From positions 124,001 through 188,000 of the forward strand of contig JANWUV010000007.1 of assembly GCA_025057975.1 (NCBI GenBank): a stretch of DNA of 64,000 bases, in the 5' to 3' direction. Positions within the stretch are counted from its first letter, which is position 1. Every line of letters begins with the position of its first letter. Shown here in pieces: positions 1 through 8,808 of the stretch. The notes under the pieces are model-generated. The model was given only the letters and a program-made list of their open reading frames with translations. It had not been told where the DNA came from and searched no databases. Source of the stretch: Chloracidobacterium sp. Its GTDB lineage: Bacteria > Acidobacteriota > Blastocatellia > Chloracidobacteriales > Chloracidobacteriaceae. Both the position numbers and the translations under genes were made by a program.

Positions 1-1563
1 GAAGTCGGCGAACTGCGTCCGCTGCGCCTTGGGGTTGACTTTCGTCCACACTTCATCGAGGAAGTCACGGTCGCCCCACTTGCCGCGTTGCGCCGAGCCT
101 TCCGGGTTATGCCGGGCGATGTTTTCCAGCTCTTCGTCGCTGCGCTTGAGCGGCGTTTCGGGATACATCAGCCGTCCGTCGGTTTCGTTGTCCCACCACA
201 TGAAGCCCTGATAGGTCGTGAGCATGTTCGTGCCGGGATGCATGTGGCAGACCATGCACTGGCTGGTCGGGATGGCGTTGGTTAAAACGTGGCGGACGGG
301 ATGCCCCGGCTCGTCCTTGGGAATCGTCGGGTCGTCCGTTTTGGTCGTCCCGCGATTCGTATGCGCGTAGTCGAACTTCGTGGATGAGTGCACCGGCGAG
401 CGGTCGTTGGCGTAGGGCGTGTGACAGGCGGTGCAACCGCTGGAGCGATAGTCGCCCGGATGGTCGTTCGTGCCCAGCAGCGACGTAAGCGGATCGAGCA
501 GGCGCGTTTTTTGCAAGCCCAAAAACACCGGATCGGTGCGCAAGAGCGTCCCAAAGCCGCGCGGACTGAGTTTGACTTCCGGCAAACCGGCCAGGTCGGC
601 TTCCGGGTTTGGGTTGCCGACTTCCGACTGTTTCCGCCCGCCGCGTTCAAAGACGCGCAGGATGTTGCCCGGCTGGGTGACTTCCCAGCGCGGGAGCGGC
701 GTGATGAACGGCAGGATGCCGCGATACTTGCGCTCGGAGGGCGTCGGCGGCTTGAGGGAGACAATCGCCTGCGGCGCGCCGTCTTGGTTGTAGCTTTCGC
801 CCCAGCGCGTGTCCTTGTAGGGATAGGCCCCGTTGTTGTAGAGCGCCGCGCCCCACAGCATCGCGCCGTGGGTCATCATGCTGGTTTTGACCTTGTCCAC
901 AATGAAAGCCTGCCCGTCGAACCGCTCAGCCTTGTTGTGGCACTCGCCGCAGGCGATGTCTGCGACGCGCAAATCGCCCGGATTGACGAAGCGGACGAAC
1001 TCAAGGTCTTCCTTGAGCAGCGCCGTGTAGGAAAGCTCCGGGTTGCCCGACCGCGCCGAGCCGTCCTTCCGCTTCCACAGTTTGGGATTCTTCGGCTGCG
1101 GGTGGGCTTCGTTTTGCGCTTTGATGTAGGCGGGTTGCCCCTTTTCGCTGCCGGACGGCTTCATGACTGCGCCGTTCCCACCGTGGCAATACACACAGGT
1201 GATGTTGCGGCCGATGTTGAGCGCGCTCCCGTCCGGGGCAATGTGGGCTGTCTTGTAGCCGCCCTCGTAGCCGGTATGACAACTCAAGCAACCGGCGTCA
1301 TTGGCGTTTTGAAGCTTCCAATCGTCTTCGGTTTTGTCCTTGGAGGCACGGTAAATCCGAGCACGCGCCGTCGCCGGGTCCACCGGCGCGGCGGGCTTGG
1401 CGGAAGGCGTGTTGTCCTGTCCGGCGGCCGGCGTCGGGTTGGTCGGCGGCGGCGCATTGTCGCCCGCCACCGAACGCAGCGCCGGCAGTCCGCTAAAACC
1501 AAGGAAGGCGACGGCGACCGTCGCGCCGAGAACAAAAGCTTTGAGTCTGAAAGCCGTGGCCAT
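1..1563 (-). CDS. Multihaem cytochrome c, partial (C-terminus off left edge)
   Basis: Reading the minus strand from ATG at 1563, the frame stays open to the window edge, so the C-terminus is missing. The N-terminus is a basic start plus a hydrophobic stretch ending near SGLPALRSVAG, a likely Sec signal. Five CXXCH haem c-binding motifs are visible: CLSCH (1276-1290), CVYCH (1183-1197), CGECH (937-951), CTACH (421-435) and CMVCH (244-258). Between them lie soluble stretches with no membrane segment, so the product is probably periplasmic or surface-exposed and carries electrons through several covalently bound haems. It starts 60 bases after an outer-membrane barrel gene on the same strand, so the two are probably co-transcribed. 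The exact family (for example DmsE/MtrA-like or a reductase-type multihaem protein) cannot be set without the C-terminus. Confidence 0.85.
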   Translation of the reverse strand, partial: MATAFRLKAFVLGATVAVAFLGFSGLPALRSVAGDNAPPPTNPTPAAGQDNTPSAKPAAPVDPATARARIYRASKDKTEDDWKLQNANDAGCLSCHTGYEGGYKTAHIAPDGSALNIGRNITCVYCHGGNGAVMKPSGSEKGQPAYIKAQNEAHPQPKNPKLWKRKDGSARSGNPELSYTALLKEDLEFVRFVNPGDLRVADIACGECHNKAERFDGQAFIVDKVKTSMMTHGAMLWGAALYNNGAYPYKDTRWGESYNQDGAPQAIVSLKPPTPSERKYRGILPFITPLPRWEVTQPGNILRVFERGGRKQSEVGNPNPEADLAGLPEVKLSPRGFGTLLRTDPVFLGLQKTRLLDPLTSLLGTNDHPGDYRSSGCTACHTPYANDRSPVHSSTKFDYAHTNRGTTKTDDPTIPKDEPGHPVRHVLTNAIPTSQCMVCHMHPGTNMLTTYQGFMWWDNETDGRLMYPETPLKRSDEELENIARHNPEGSAQRGKWGDRDFLDEVWTKVNPKAQRTQFADF

Positions 1564-1623
1564 GGCCGTACCCTTGGCGCGCCGGACCCGGATTGGGGGC
1601 TTTCGCCGCCGGCGCGAGTGTCG

Positions 1624-3513
1624 TCAGAACGTGAAGATCGCCTTGGCGTAGAGCGAGAACAGGAAGCGCGACTGCGCCCCGCAGTTCAGCCCGGAACAGT
1701 TCGAGGTGAAAATGTCCTTGAAACCATCGAGCGGGTGCATAACCGAGAATCCGCTCTTGATGATCATGTTTTCGCTCAGCAGCGGCCGATAGATGACGCC
1801 CGCGCCGTAATCAATCCCGACATTGTTGCGAATGCGCCGCTGGAAGGTCAGCAGTTGCAGGGATTCCGTATGGTGGAACCGCAGGTAGTTAAGGTTCGCC
1901 AAAAGCTTCAGCTTAGGCGTCAGGTTGGCTTCATAGCCGACGTTGGCCACGATGATGCCCGGATTGACGAAGTTGGCCTGCCCCTGCAACTTGCTGCTGC
2001 GCAAACTGGGGATCAGACTTTCCTGTGTGACAAGGGCGACGCCGGCGCGGGTCAAACGAATTTCCTGACTGTTCCAGAAGCTGTTTTCACCGCCCGCAAA
2101 AAACTGCTTGTCAAGGATGGAGTCAAAGCCGCGCGCGACGCGGTCGGTCGGGTTCGAGTCGCCCGACGAGAAAAAGCCCGACACCTGAAAGCGTTGCCAA
2201 TCGCGGTCGTAGGACAACTCCAGCGCGGCGAGTTGCGCGTTGATGCGCGTCGGACGGCCGGCGATGGGTTGCAGCGAATCCCGCCCCAATACTTGGTAAA
2301 ACGCATGGTTGATGTTGAGTCGCCGGAAGTGACCGTTGCCGGTCCAACCAAGGTAACCGGCCTTGACGCTATGCGGCGTAACAAGACCAACCTGTACCGG
2401 GCGCACTAGAAAGCGGTTCTGGTCAAACCTGACGCTCGGCTGGTCGTCGTTGTAGTGGACACTCAACTGCATCGTATAGCCCGGCTTGATAAAATCCTGC
2501 CGGTAAAGGTTGGCAATCCACACGCGCTGGTTACGCTGGTCAAAAGTGTTGATGCCGCTGTTGGTGTCCTTTTCCAGCATGTAGAAGAACGCCGCGTTGA
2601 ACTGCCACTTGTTGTCGCGGAAGTTCCCGAACAGGCGCGCGCCCAGATTGAAATCGTCAAAAATCAGCCCGCGAAAGTCGCTGTTGAACTGCTGAATCCC
2701 AACGCGCAGCGAGGTGAAGTCAAAAAATGGGCTGTGTCCGCCGCGGCTCCCCCGGCCCCGCAAGAAGGGCAATAACTGCGGTGTGTCGCCTAACCGAACC
2801 TCGACAAACGCTTCCTGAAAGCCGATGTGTGTGTCAAAGCGGGTCGTCCCCTTACGCACATCGCGGTTAACGATGCCGTTTTCGCGTACGGCGAGGTAGT
2901 TCAGGTTGAACACCGGCGTGAACTTGATGCGCCAGTCGGGCGGCTTGAACGCCGTGTCGCCGTGAAAGAGTTCAACCGATGCGATGAAGTTTTGCTGGTT
3001 GAGGAACTGGCCGCCGCGTCCGAAGAACTCCGCCGCGCCGGGCCGCCGGGCGTTGATGTCCTGCGGCAGCGGCGTCCGCCGGCCGTCCACGAAGGTGATG
3101 CTCTCAAAGGTCAGCACAAGAAACGTATGCTGCCCAATGATGGGGTAGTCCCCCTTGAGGACATTAAGCCGATAGGGATTCAGGAGGCTCCCCTTCTCGT
3201 AGCGATTCCATTCGGGGAAACCGATGCGCCAGCGGTCTTCCACCGGCACGCCAACGTCGCTTTCACGCCGCTCGCTGCGCGGCTTGACGCTACTCGGTCC
3301 TTCCGCGCCAGGTACAGTCAGATCGCGTAGGTCAGGGATGTCGGCGACCGTCCGCGGGACACGCGGGCCCTCCTGCCCTGCGCGTGATTCTTGCGCCGCC
3401 GCCGTCAAGGCGTCTTCGGAAGCCGTTATGAGATTTTGCGCGGTCACGGTCAAGCCCGACCACGCCGCCAACCACCCAACAACGAGAGCAAGCACACGGC
3501 AAGCGCATCTCAT
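1624..3513 (-). CDS. Outer-membrane beta-barrel protein upstream of multihaem cytochrome
   Basis: 629 residues. The N-terminus is a signal peptide (hydrophobic VLALVVGWLAAW, cleavage near TVTAQ). Most of the protein alternates polar and aromatic residues in strand-like stretches. It ends in ...SLYAKAIFTF, with the terminal phenylalanine expected of a BAM-assembled barrel. There is no lipobox or TonB plug signature, so a porin-like barrel fits better than a TonB receptor. The gene sits directly before the multihaem cytochrome (60-base gap), which suggests a porin-cytochrome electron conduit, but no sequence feature proves that the two interact. A perfect TTGACA lies upstream on the minus strand (3640-3635) with no convincing -10 partner. 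A long plus-strand frame (388-2409) across this gene is a shadow. Confidence 0.75.
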   Translation of the reverse strand: MRCACRVLALVVGWLAAWSGLTVTAQNLITASEDALTAAAQESRAGQEGPRVPRTVADIPDLRDLTVPGAEGPSSVKPRSERRESDVGVPVEDRWRIGFPEWNRYEKGSLLNPYRLNVLKGDYPIIGQHTFLVLTFESITFVDGRRTPLPQDINARRPGAAEFFGRGGQFLNQQNFIASVELFHGDTAFKPPDWRIKFTPVFNLNYLAVRENGIVNRDVRKGTTRFDTHIGFQEAFVEVRLGDTPQLLPFLRGRGSRGGHSPFFDFTSLRVGIQQFNSDFRGLIFDDFNLGARLFGNFRDNKWQFNAAFFYMLEKDTNSGINTFDQRNQRVWIANLYRQDFIKPGYTMQLSVHYNDDQPSVRFDQNRFLVRPVQVGLVTPHSVKAGYLGWTGNGHFRRLNINHAFYQVLGRDSLQPIAGRPTRINAQLAALELSYDRDWQRFQVSGFFSSGDSNPTDRVARGFDSILDKQFFAGGENSFWNSQEIRLTRAGVALVTQESLIPSLRSSKLQGQANFVNPGIIVANVGYEANLTPKLKLLANLNYLRFHHTESLQLLTFQRRIRNNVGIDYGAGVIYRPLLSENMIIKSGFSVMHPLDGFKDIFTSNCSGLNCGAQSRFLFSLYAKAIFTF

Positions 3514-3788
3514 GCTGAGACTCCTGTCCGTTCCAAAATCAACGTCACCGCAACAGTGAGCGTTGCATTGGACACCCTATGTAGCAGGGCAGGCTACTTG
3601 AGCTTGTTTGTAAGGAATCACACCTTTTGGTAAGTGTCAAACCCTAGTTTTTTCGGCGTGTGTGGTGGTTGAACAAACGTCGCGCCGCGCCAATTTTTTC
3701 GTTTCAGACGCAACATGCCGATCACCGATCCGAAAACCAAAATAGGCGGTCCTACGCCTTTATGCTTAGCTCAGCGGAGTAACGCGCC

Positions 3789-4550
3789 ATGCAGGTCAAC
3801 CCATCCACAACGACGGTATCCTCCTCGTCGTCACGTTCAGCGTCGAAGCCGACGCCTGCTCGCCAAGCTTCGAATCAGGATTTTGACGCTCTCCTCAACC
3901 AAGCCGACGCCTTACAGGAATCCGTCGGTCTTGGGCAGGCTGCCGATGCTTCACCTCGTGACGGTTACGCCGTCACCGATGAGATGGGACAGCTTGAGCA
4001 GGGACGTGAAGACAACCAAGCACCAACAGCCGCCGCCGAGGAAGCCGCTCGCGCAAACCTGTATCCCGCCAATCAGCCGTTGCGCACAGAGATGGCCTCG
4101 GAGGTCACACCCCGGCGCATCCTACACGTGGTGGATATGGAAAGAATCGTCGCTACGGTGCGCGCCCAGACGTTTTCCGGCAATGAGGCCCAAGCGACGA
4201 TTCAACTAACCCATTCCATCCTTAATGGATTGAGCATCAAGCTGCAAACCGACGCCCGTGGGCGTGTCTCGGCGGAGATCACCGCCACGACGGAAGCCGC
4301 TAAGCGCATTGTGGACGCCCACGCCCGTGAACTCCATGAAATGCTGCAGGCGCGTGGTCTCGACGTGACTTCGTTCTCGACATCGCTGGCTGAAGACGGT
4401 GGCGGCCCATTGACCGGCGGCGACGGCAGCGCAGCAGGGCAATCAGCGTTTGGACGGCGTGACTTCACTGAGCTTGCGGCCGAAGTCGCTGAAGCGGTCT
4501 CCGAAACGCCTGCGCCGTCCGTCGGCGGCGACAGCATTTACACGGCTTGA
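3789..4550 (+). CDS. FliK/SctP-like hook or needle length-control protein
   Basis: 253 residues. The N-terminal half is low-complexity, rich in Ser, Ala and Gln. The C-terminal part (about residues 115-200) has the pattern of the FliK/SctP C-terminal domain: a stretch ending SIKLQTDARGRVSAEI, then a helix ending ELHEMLQARGLDVTSFS. In that family this domain binds the export-gate protein FlhB/SctU and switches substrate specificity. The start is supported by GGAG at 3776-3779, nine bases before ATG. The gene stands alone, converging with trpA (13-base overlap of the 3' ends), but other type III secretion genes lie at 46.3 and 56.3-60 kb. FliK proteins are poorly conserved, so the name rests on domain pattern and genomic context. 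Confidence 0.55.
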   Translation: MQVNPSTTTVSSSSSRSASKPTPARQASNQDFDALLNQADALQESVGLGQAADASPRDGYAVTDEMGQLEQGREDNQAPTAAAEEAARANLYPANQPLRTEMASEVTPRRILHVVDMERIVATVRAQTFSGNEAQATIQLTHSILNGLSIKLQTDARGRVSAEITATTEAAKRIVDAHARELHEMLQARGLDVTSFSTSLAEDGGGPLTGGDGSAAGQSAFGRRDFTELAAEVAEAVSETPAPSVGGDSIYTA

Positions 4551-5350
4551 GCGGCGTCGTCCACCGCCTGCCGCATCGCGGCGCAAAACGTCCCGACGGC
4601 TGTTGATACGTCGTGACCGGCTTCACGGATGATTTCAATAATCCGCGAGCCAGTCACAACCCCGTCTGCGCCAAGAGCAATCATCTGGCGGGCCGCTTCT
4701 GGAGTTGAAACGCCGAAGCCGACACAGAGCGGCAACTTAGCTACGGCGCGCGCGCGGGCGAGCGTCGCCCGGAGTTGGTCGTCAAAGTTGGTATCGCTGC
4801 CGGTTGTTCCCAACCGCGACACCACGTAGAGAAACCCTTCTGCCAACGTGCTAATCCGACGCAGACGTTCCACACTCGTCAGTGGGGAAACCATAAAGAT
4901 TGGGGCGACGCCGACGGCTTTGGCTGCTTCCACTGCCGCGACAGCCGTTTCCGGCGGTAGATCGGCGATAAGGACGCCGTCCGCGCCAGCTTCCTTGACT
5001 TCGCTAAAGAAGCGCGCTGGGCTGCGCGCTGCGACGGTGTTGTGATAAACCAGCAAGCCAATGGGGATGTCGGCATCTAGTGCGCGAATGTCGCGGATGA
5101 GCGCAAAGGCGTCATGAACCCTGAAACCGGACGTTAAGACCTCATGCGTCGCTTGCTGAATCACCGGCCCGTCCGCGAGCGGATCGCTGAAGGCGACGCC
5201 AAGCTCCAGCGCCGTGGCGCCCGCGGCCAGCATGGCTGCAACGCTCGCCAGACAGCGAGCGCGGTCAGGAAAGCCCAGTATGGTGAAGGGAATAAAGGCT
5301 CTGCGGCCGGCTCTGTGGAGCGCAGCAAACCGCGCATCGTAGCGGTTCAT
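4538..5350 (-). CDS. trpA: Tryptophan synthase alpha chain
   Basis: 270 residues, the usual TrpA length. The alpha subunit cleaves indole-3-glycerol phosphate to indole and glyceraldehyde-3-phosphate and passes indole to TrpB. Characteristic segments are [11 protein letters not shown] near the N-terminus, [17 protein letters not shown] (with the catalytic Glu), [13 protein letters not shown] (with the catalytic Asp) and a late [13 protein letters not shown] phosphate-binding motif. ATG at 5350 is preferred over an open extension to 5479 because it gives the family N-terminus and makes an ATGA overlap with the queC stop, implying translational coupling. trpB is not adjacent; trpF lies at 42.4-43.1 kb. 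Confidence 0.96.
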   Translation of the reverse strand: MNRYDARFAALHRAGRRAFIPFTILGFPDRARCLASVAAMLAAGATALELGVAFSDPLADGPVIQQATHEVLTSGFRVHDAFALIRDIRALDADIPIGLLVYHNTVAARSPARFFSEVKEAGADGVLIADLPPETAVAAVEAAKAVGVAPIFMVSPLTSVERLRRISTLAEGFLYVVSRLGTTGSDTNFDDQLRATLARARAVAKLPLCVGFGVSTPEAARQMIALGADGVVTGSRIIEIIREAGHDVSTAVGTFCAAMRQAVDDAAQAV

Positions 5351-6072
5351 AGGGGGGCCTCTGAGTACGGCGCATAGGCGATGGGGTCGGTCACACCGGC
5401 CTCGGTGAATCCTTTCAAACGGAGTCGGCAACTGTCGCAGCGCCCGCAAGCCAAGCCGTCGGGTGTTGGATCGTAACAACTGTGCGTAAGGCTGTAGTCC
5501 ACACCCAGCGTTAGACCGCGCCGAATAATCTCCGCCTTGGTCATTTCAATCAGCGGCGCGTGAATCGTCAGCCGTTGCCCGCCTTCCACGCCAGCGCGGG
5601 TTGCGAGACGCGCCATGCTTTCGTACGCGCGCAGGTATTCGGGGCGACAGTCTGGGTAACCCGAATAGTCATAGACGTTGACGCCGATGAAGATGTCGGC
5701 GGCATTGAGCGTCTCAGCCCAAGCCAGCGCGAACGAGAGAAAAATCGTGTTGCGCGCTGGGACATAGGTTATGGGAATGCCTTCCGCCATAGCCGCCGGT
5801 GAGCGGTCTTTCGGTACAGGCAGGTCTGACGTGAGCGCCGAGCCGCCGATGGCGCGCAGGTCGAAAGCGACAACTAGATGAGCTTCGGCACCTATGGCGG
5901 CGGCGACACGCCGCGCGGCATCGAGTTCGCGCCGGTGGCGCTGGCCGTAATCAAACGAGAGCGCGTAGCAGGCAAAGCCTTCGGCGCGGGCGATTGCCAG
6001 CGTGGTGGCAGAATCGAGGCCGCCGCTAAGCAGCACTACCGCCCGACGCGGCGCGGCGTTCATCTTGGTCAT
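5347..6072 (-). CDS. queC: 7-cyano-7-deazaguanine synthase
   Basis: 241 residues. QueC converts 7-carboxy-7-deazaguanine to preQ0 using ATP and ammonia in queuosine and deazapurine biosynthesis. The N-terminus carries the PP-loop ATP-pyrophosphatase motif [39 protein letters not shown] and [15 protein letters not shown] are typical QueC segments. Near the C-terminus the zinc-binding cysteines appear as [20 protein letters not shown]. Two in-frame starts (6072 and 6063) are possible; both precede the PP-loop. The stop codon overlaps the trpA start. No other queuosine genes are seen in the window. Confidence 0.96.
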   Translation of the reverse strand: MTKMNAAPRRAVVLLSGGLDSATTLAIARAEGFACYALSFDYGQRHRRELDAARRVAAAIGAEAHLVVAFDLRAIGGSALTSDLPVPKDRSPAAMAEGIPITYVPARNTIFLSFALAWAETLNAADIFIGVNVYDYSGYPDCRPEYLRAYESMARLATRAGVEGGQRLTIHAPLIEMTKAEIIRRGLTLGVDYSLTHSCYDPTPDGLACGRCDSCRLRLKGFTEAGVTDPIAYAPYSEAPL

Positions 6073-6285
6073 CGCCGCCTTACCAGCATAGCTATGTGAC
6101 CAATCCGTGGGACGGACAAGCGGGTCTTCATCCGTCGCGCTTGGCGTCCGTACAAAATGGTTTTCGCGTTACTCCACTTCATCCATATCCCTGGCTTACA
6201 CCTACTCGTACCAAGGCACAGCGACACCTGCGCCAGACTGGGACCCGCGTCCAAGCGCGTCAGGCGGGGCATGCCGGCCTCATCC

Positions 6286-6708
6286 TCACTCCTCGTCGGA
6301 GAAGACGATTTCATCCACATCGCTGAAAGGTTCCGGTAGAGCGTGGCGCTTGAGGTCTTCGAGTGAAACGACTTCAAGCGCCTTTTCATGCGTCGCTTCC
6401 AGAATGACCGGCGGTGCGACGCCAGCGTCCAGTGCTTCTTTCCACCGGGAAACGCAAAGGCACCACTGGTCGCCCGGCTTGAGGCCGGGAAACCGATACC
6501 ACGGCGCCGGTGTGGACAGATCGTTTCCACGCGACTTCGTAAACGCCAAGAATTCCGCCGTCATCCGAGCGCAGACGACATGCGTCCCAAGGTCGTCGGG
6601 ACCGGTTTCGCACTTGCCCGTACGATAAAAGCCTGTCAGCGGCGAGGTACAGCAGATTTCAAGCGGACCGCCAAGCACGTTACGGGGCGCTTTCTCCGTT
6701 TGGGACAT
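6286..6708 (-). CDS. DUF2237 family protein
   Basis: 140 residues from ATG at 6708. The DUF2237 signature is nearly complete: NVLGGPLE, SPLTGFYRTGKCETGPDD, HVVCARMTAEFL, RGNDLSTP, FPGLKPGDQWCLCVSRW and APPVILEATHEKALEVV. The family is small, soluble and widespread in bacteria, with several conserved cysteines; its function is unknown. A longer frame from 6777 adds 23 residues unlike the family, so the shorter start is preferred. It lies between queC and a plus-strand hypothetical gene. The 213 bases between it and queC show nothing I can name. Confidence 0.93.
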   Translation of the reverse strand: MSQTEKAPRNVLGGPLEICCTSPLTGFYRTGKCETGPDDLGTHVVCARMTAEFLAFTKSRGNDLSTPAPWYRFPGLKPGDQWCLCVSRWKEALDAGVAPPVILEATHEKALEVVSLEDLKRHALPEPFSDVDEIVFSDEE

Positions 6709-6849
6709 GCACGTGACCTCAAGCGGCAAAATCTGAAATGATAGCTTTCCAGCGGAAATTCTTGGGCGAGGAGCCAACAGCCGTCAAGTTGTGAAAACTC
6801 GCCTGGCTTCCGCCGCTGGGAAACCAGTGTTGGGAACGCGGAGGGGGCA

Positions 6850-7209
6850 ATGGCCAGTCCGATTTTTGAGTACACGGCGCCGGTTGCGCCGATCATGCCC
6901 AACGAGGCGGCGCAGCTCGCCAAGAACTTCGCCTGCGCCGATCCGAACCAAAAGACGTTTGTTGGGTTGCCGCCTTCAATCAAGGATGCGCACGGCCTGC
7001 CTTCGGCGACCTGCATCACGGTCACGTTTGAGGTTGCGGCCGCGGCGAGAAGCGTCACGGCGTATGTCGCCGGTGGACGCGGGGGCCTTCTGCGGCTTTC
7101 GACCGACCTGATGGACGCCCTGCGCCTGACGCCGAACGCCAAAGCGACGGTGCGCTTGCTGTCGCGGGACGGCGACCGGCCGCACATGGAAATCTCCGCT
7201 GCGGGCTGA
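6850..7209 (+). CDS. Hypothetical protein, unrecognised
   Basis: 119 residues, preceded by a GGAGGGGG purine tract ending at 6848, which supports ATG at 6850. The protein is soluble, has no signal peptide or membrane segment, and has a mixed alpha/beta composition with TCITVTFEVAA in the middle and ATVRLLSRDGD near the end. I do not recognise the family. It is coding rather than a shadow because the ribosome-binding site fits and the competing minus-strand frame (6636-7637) is Arg/Ser-rich with no domain. It converges on the glycosyltransferase array across a hairpin at 7240-7259. Confidence 0.55.
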   Translation: MASPIFEYTAPVAPIMPNEAAQLAKNFACADPNQKTFVGLPPSIKDAHGLPSATCITVTFEVAAAARSVTAYVAGGRGGLLRLSTDLMDALRLTPNAKATVRLLSRDGDRPHMEISAAG

Positions 7210-7239
7210 CCGTACATTCCGACCCTGAAAACAACGCCT

Positions 7240-7259
7240 GCGGCGCGGAGGAGCGCCGC
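7240..7259. terminator. GC-rich hairpin between convergent genes
   Basis: GCGGCGC and GCGCCGC form a perfect 7-bp stem around a 6-base loop. Flanking ACAAC and GTTGT could lengthen the stem with an internal mismatch. It lies between the ends of a plus-strand and a minus-strand gene. There is no strong T-run, so intrinsic termination is only possible, not shown. Confidence 0.35.
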
Positions 7260-7269
7260 TGCATGTTGT

Positions 7270-8808
7270 TCACGGTGTTCGCCGCCACTCATAAACGATA
7301 TAGTTCGGCGTCTCGCGTACGATGGGATAGCCGCGTCGTTGGAACTCACCAAACCAATGCCGCATGTAGGTTTTGTGGCAGACGAAATAAAAGTTTCCCG
7401 CCCATCGGCTGAAAAACTCGTTTTCGTCAAGCCAGTCCGGGACGCGCGGATGGCGTTGCAGGGCCCATAAGCCGGTTTCGGCGTCCGGTGTCGGGCGCTT
7501 TTTCGTTGCGACATAAAGGAGTTGTTCAAATCGTCCGGGATAGTAGTGACGGATAGGGAAGTACAGGTGGGCCGCTGCAACAATCGGATATTCAAGCTGC
7601 GGCAGCGCGATGATTTCCGCAACGCTTGGCGGTACAAGTCGCCAAGGCTGCATGGCGGCGCCAGCGACGGGGACGCCCATCAAGCACCACGCTGCGACGG
7701 ACACCAAAGCCGTTCGCTCCTCGGGCAGACGGCGCAGCGCGTACGCCGCCAGTCCGCCGCAACCGATGAGTGTCGAAAGAAAGTACCGGTCCTGAAACGC
7801 CGTTTGACGAGTCATTTTCAAGACGATCATCCAAAGGATTGGGAAGAGGAGAAAGCTCAAACTTGTCGTCAGCCAGATGCGGTCGCCGTCGGGGCAGGTA
7901 CTTGAATCGAATCCATGAACATTCGCCAACGCCCGTTTGCGCCGGACGACCAAGAGACCGACAACCGCACACAAGCCGAGGTACGGCGGAGCGCCGATCA
8001 GCCAGTGGTAGAAGTCAAGGAGTTCGCGCCACGCAAGGGTGATTTTCCAAAAGCCTTGTTGCGCCTGCTGGTGGAAAAAGGGGAGATGCGTCGGCAGCAC
8101 AAGCATGGGGGCGCATAGCGCCGCCCACCGTGCGCGGTCGAACCGCCGCGTAGCCCAAGTCAGTCCCCCTTCAACGAGCCACAGCAGCCCGATGGGGAGC
8201 GCCGCAAGGTAGTGGAGCGCCGCGACAAACGTCAGGCTCAAACCCAAGCTCACTAATCCCAAGCGCCGCTGGCGCGGTTGCCGTGTCAGTTGCCAACCGA
8301 CCAGCCCCAAGCCTAACCCTCCCAGAACCGGTCCGTACGGGCGCGCTTCGCCGGCGTAATACACCGCCGCCGTCAACACCGGCGTGACCATGGCGACCAG
8401 CGCCGCCGCCCGTCCGCCGCCCAGCAGGCGCACCCACACATAGAGCGACACGCAAAACACCCAGTAGCCGACCATGGCCGGCAGCCGAAAAACCCACTCG
8501 CTTTCGCCGAAGCAGCCGACCAGCAGGCGCGCGACGACGTAAAACAGCGGCGGGTTCTGGTCGGGGCCGCGCCGAATGAGATCAAGCATCCCGGCCCAGT
8601 CGGGCATCGTCACGATGTAGTAGGTGAACAACTCATCCAACCAGAACGCGCGCGTGGCGGCGGCGTGGACTACATGGGGAACGTAAAGCAGGGTGAAGAC
8701 GGCGACGGTCAGGCAATCTTGGCGCAGGCTGCGCCCGTCGTCGCCATCAAAGACAAGATTTGGGGCGGCTGACGAATCCGCCAATGCCTGACTAATAGGC
8801 GTAGTCAT
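7270..8808 (-). CDS. GT39/PMT-like membrane glycosyltransferase, array copy 4
   Basis: About 512 residues, a GT-C type polytopic membrane protein with roughly ten hydrophobic segments. AFWLDELFTYYIVTMPDW near residues 50-70 carries the acidic DE pair that serves as catalytic or metal site in GT39/ArnT-type enzymes. It is followed by RRGPDQNPPLFYV. Such enzymes transfer a sugar from a polyprenyl-phosphate donor on the periplasmic side; the donor and acceptor here are unknown. It is last of four tandem paralogues. ATG at 8808 gives a short MTT start like its neighbours and overlaps the stop of copy 3 by 17 bases. The C-terminal domain ends YIVYEWRR, matching the YFVYDY-type ends of the other copies. 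Confidence 0.85.
   Translation of the reverse strand: MTTPISQALADSSAAPNLVFDGDDGRSLRQDCLTVAVFTLLYVPHVVHAAATRAFWLDELFTYYIVTMPDWAGMLDLIRRGPDQNPPLFYVVARLLVGCFGESEWVFRLPAMVGYWVFCVSLYVWVRLLGGGRAAALVAMVTPVLTAAVYYAGEARPYGPVLGGLGLGLVGWQLTRQPRQRRLGLVSLGLSLTFVAALHYLAALPIGLLWLVEGGLTWATRRFDRARWAALCAPMLVLPTHLPFFHQQAQQGFWKITLAWRELLDFYHWLIGAPPYLGLCAVVGLLVVRRKRALANVHGFDSSTCPDGDRIWLTTSLSFLLFPILWMIVLKMTRQTAFQDRYFLSTLIGCGGLAAYALRRLPEERTALVSVAAWCLMGVPVAGAAMQPWRLVPPSVAEIIALPQLEYPIVAAAHLYFPIRHYYPGRFEQLLYVATKKRPTPDAETGLWALQRHPRVPDWLDENEFFSRWAGNFYFVCHKTYMRHWFGEFQRRGYPIVRETPNYIVYEWRRTP

Noticed and set aside
388-2409. 673-codon plus-strand frame
   Set aside because: It lies opposite the cytochrome and barrel genes, spans both and their gap, is Arg/Val-rich and has no domain. 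The minus-strand genes have signal peptides, haem motifs and a barrel C-terminus.
3610-3640. TTGACA upstream of the barrel gene as a promoter
   Set aside because: The -35 match is perfect, but no hexamer resembling TATAAT lies 16-19 bases downstream, so it is not listed as a feature.
6636-7637. 333-codon minus-strand frame
   Set aside because: Composition is Arg/Ser/Pro-biased, no domain, and it overlaps the DUF2237 protein, the small plus-strand gene and the end of the glycosyltransferase.
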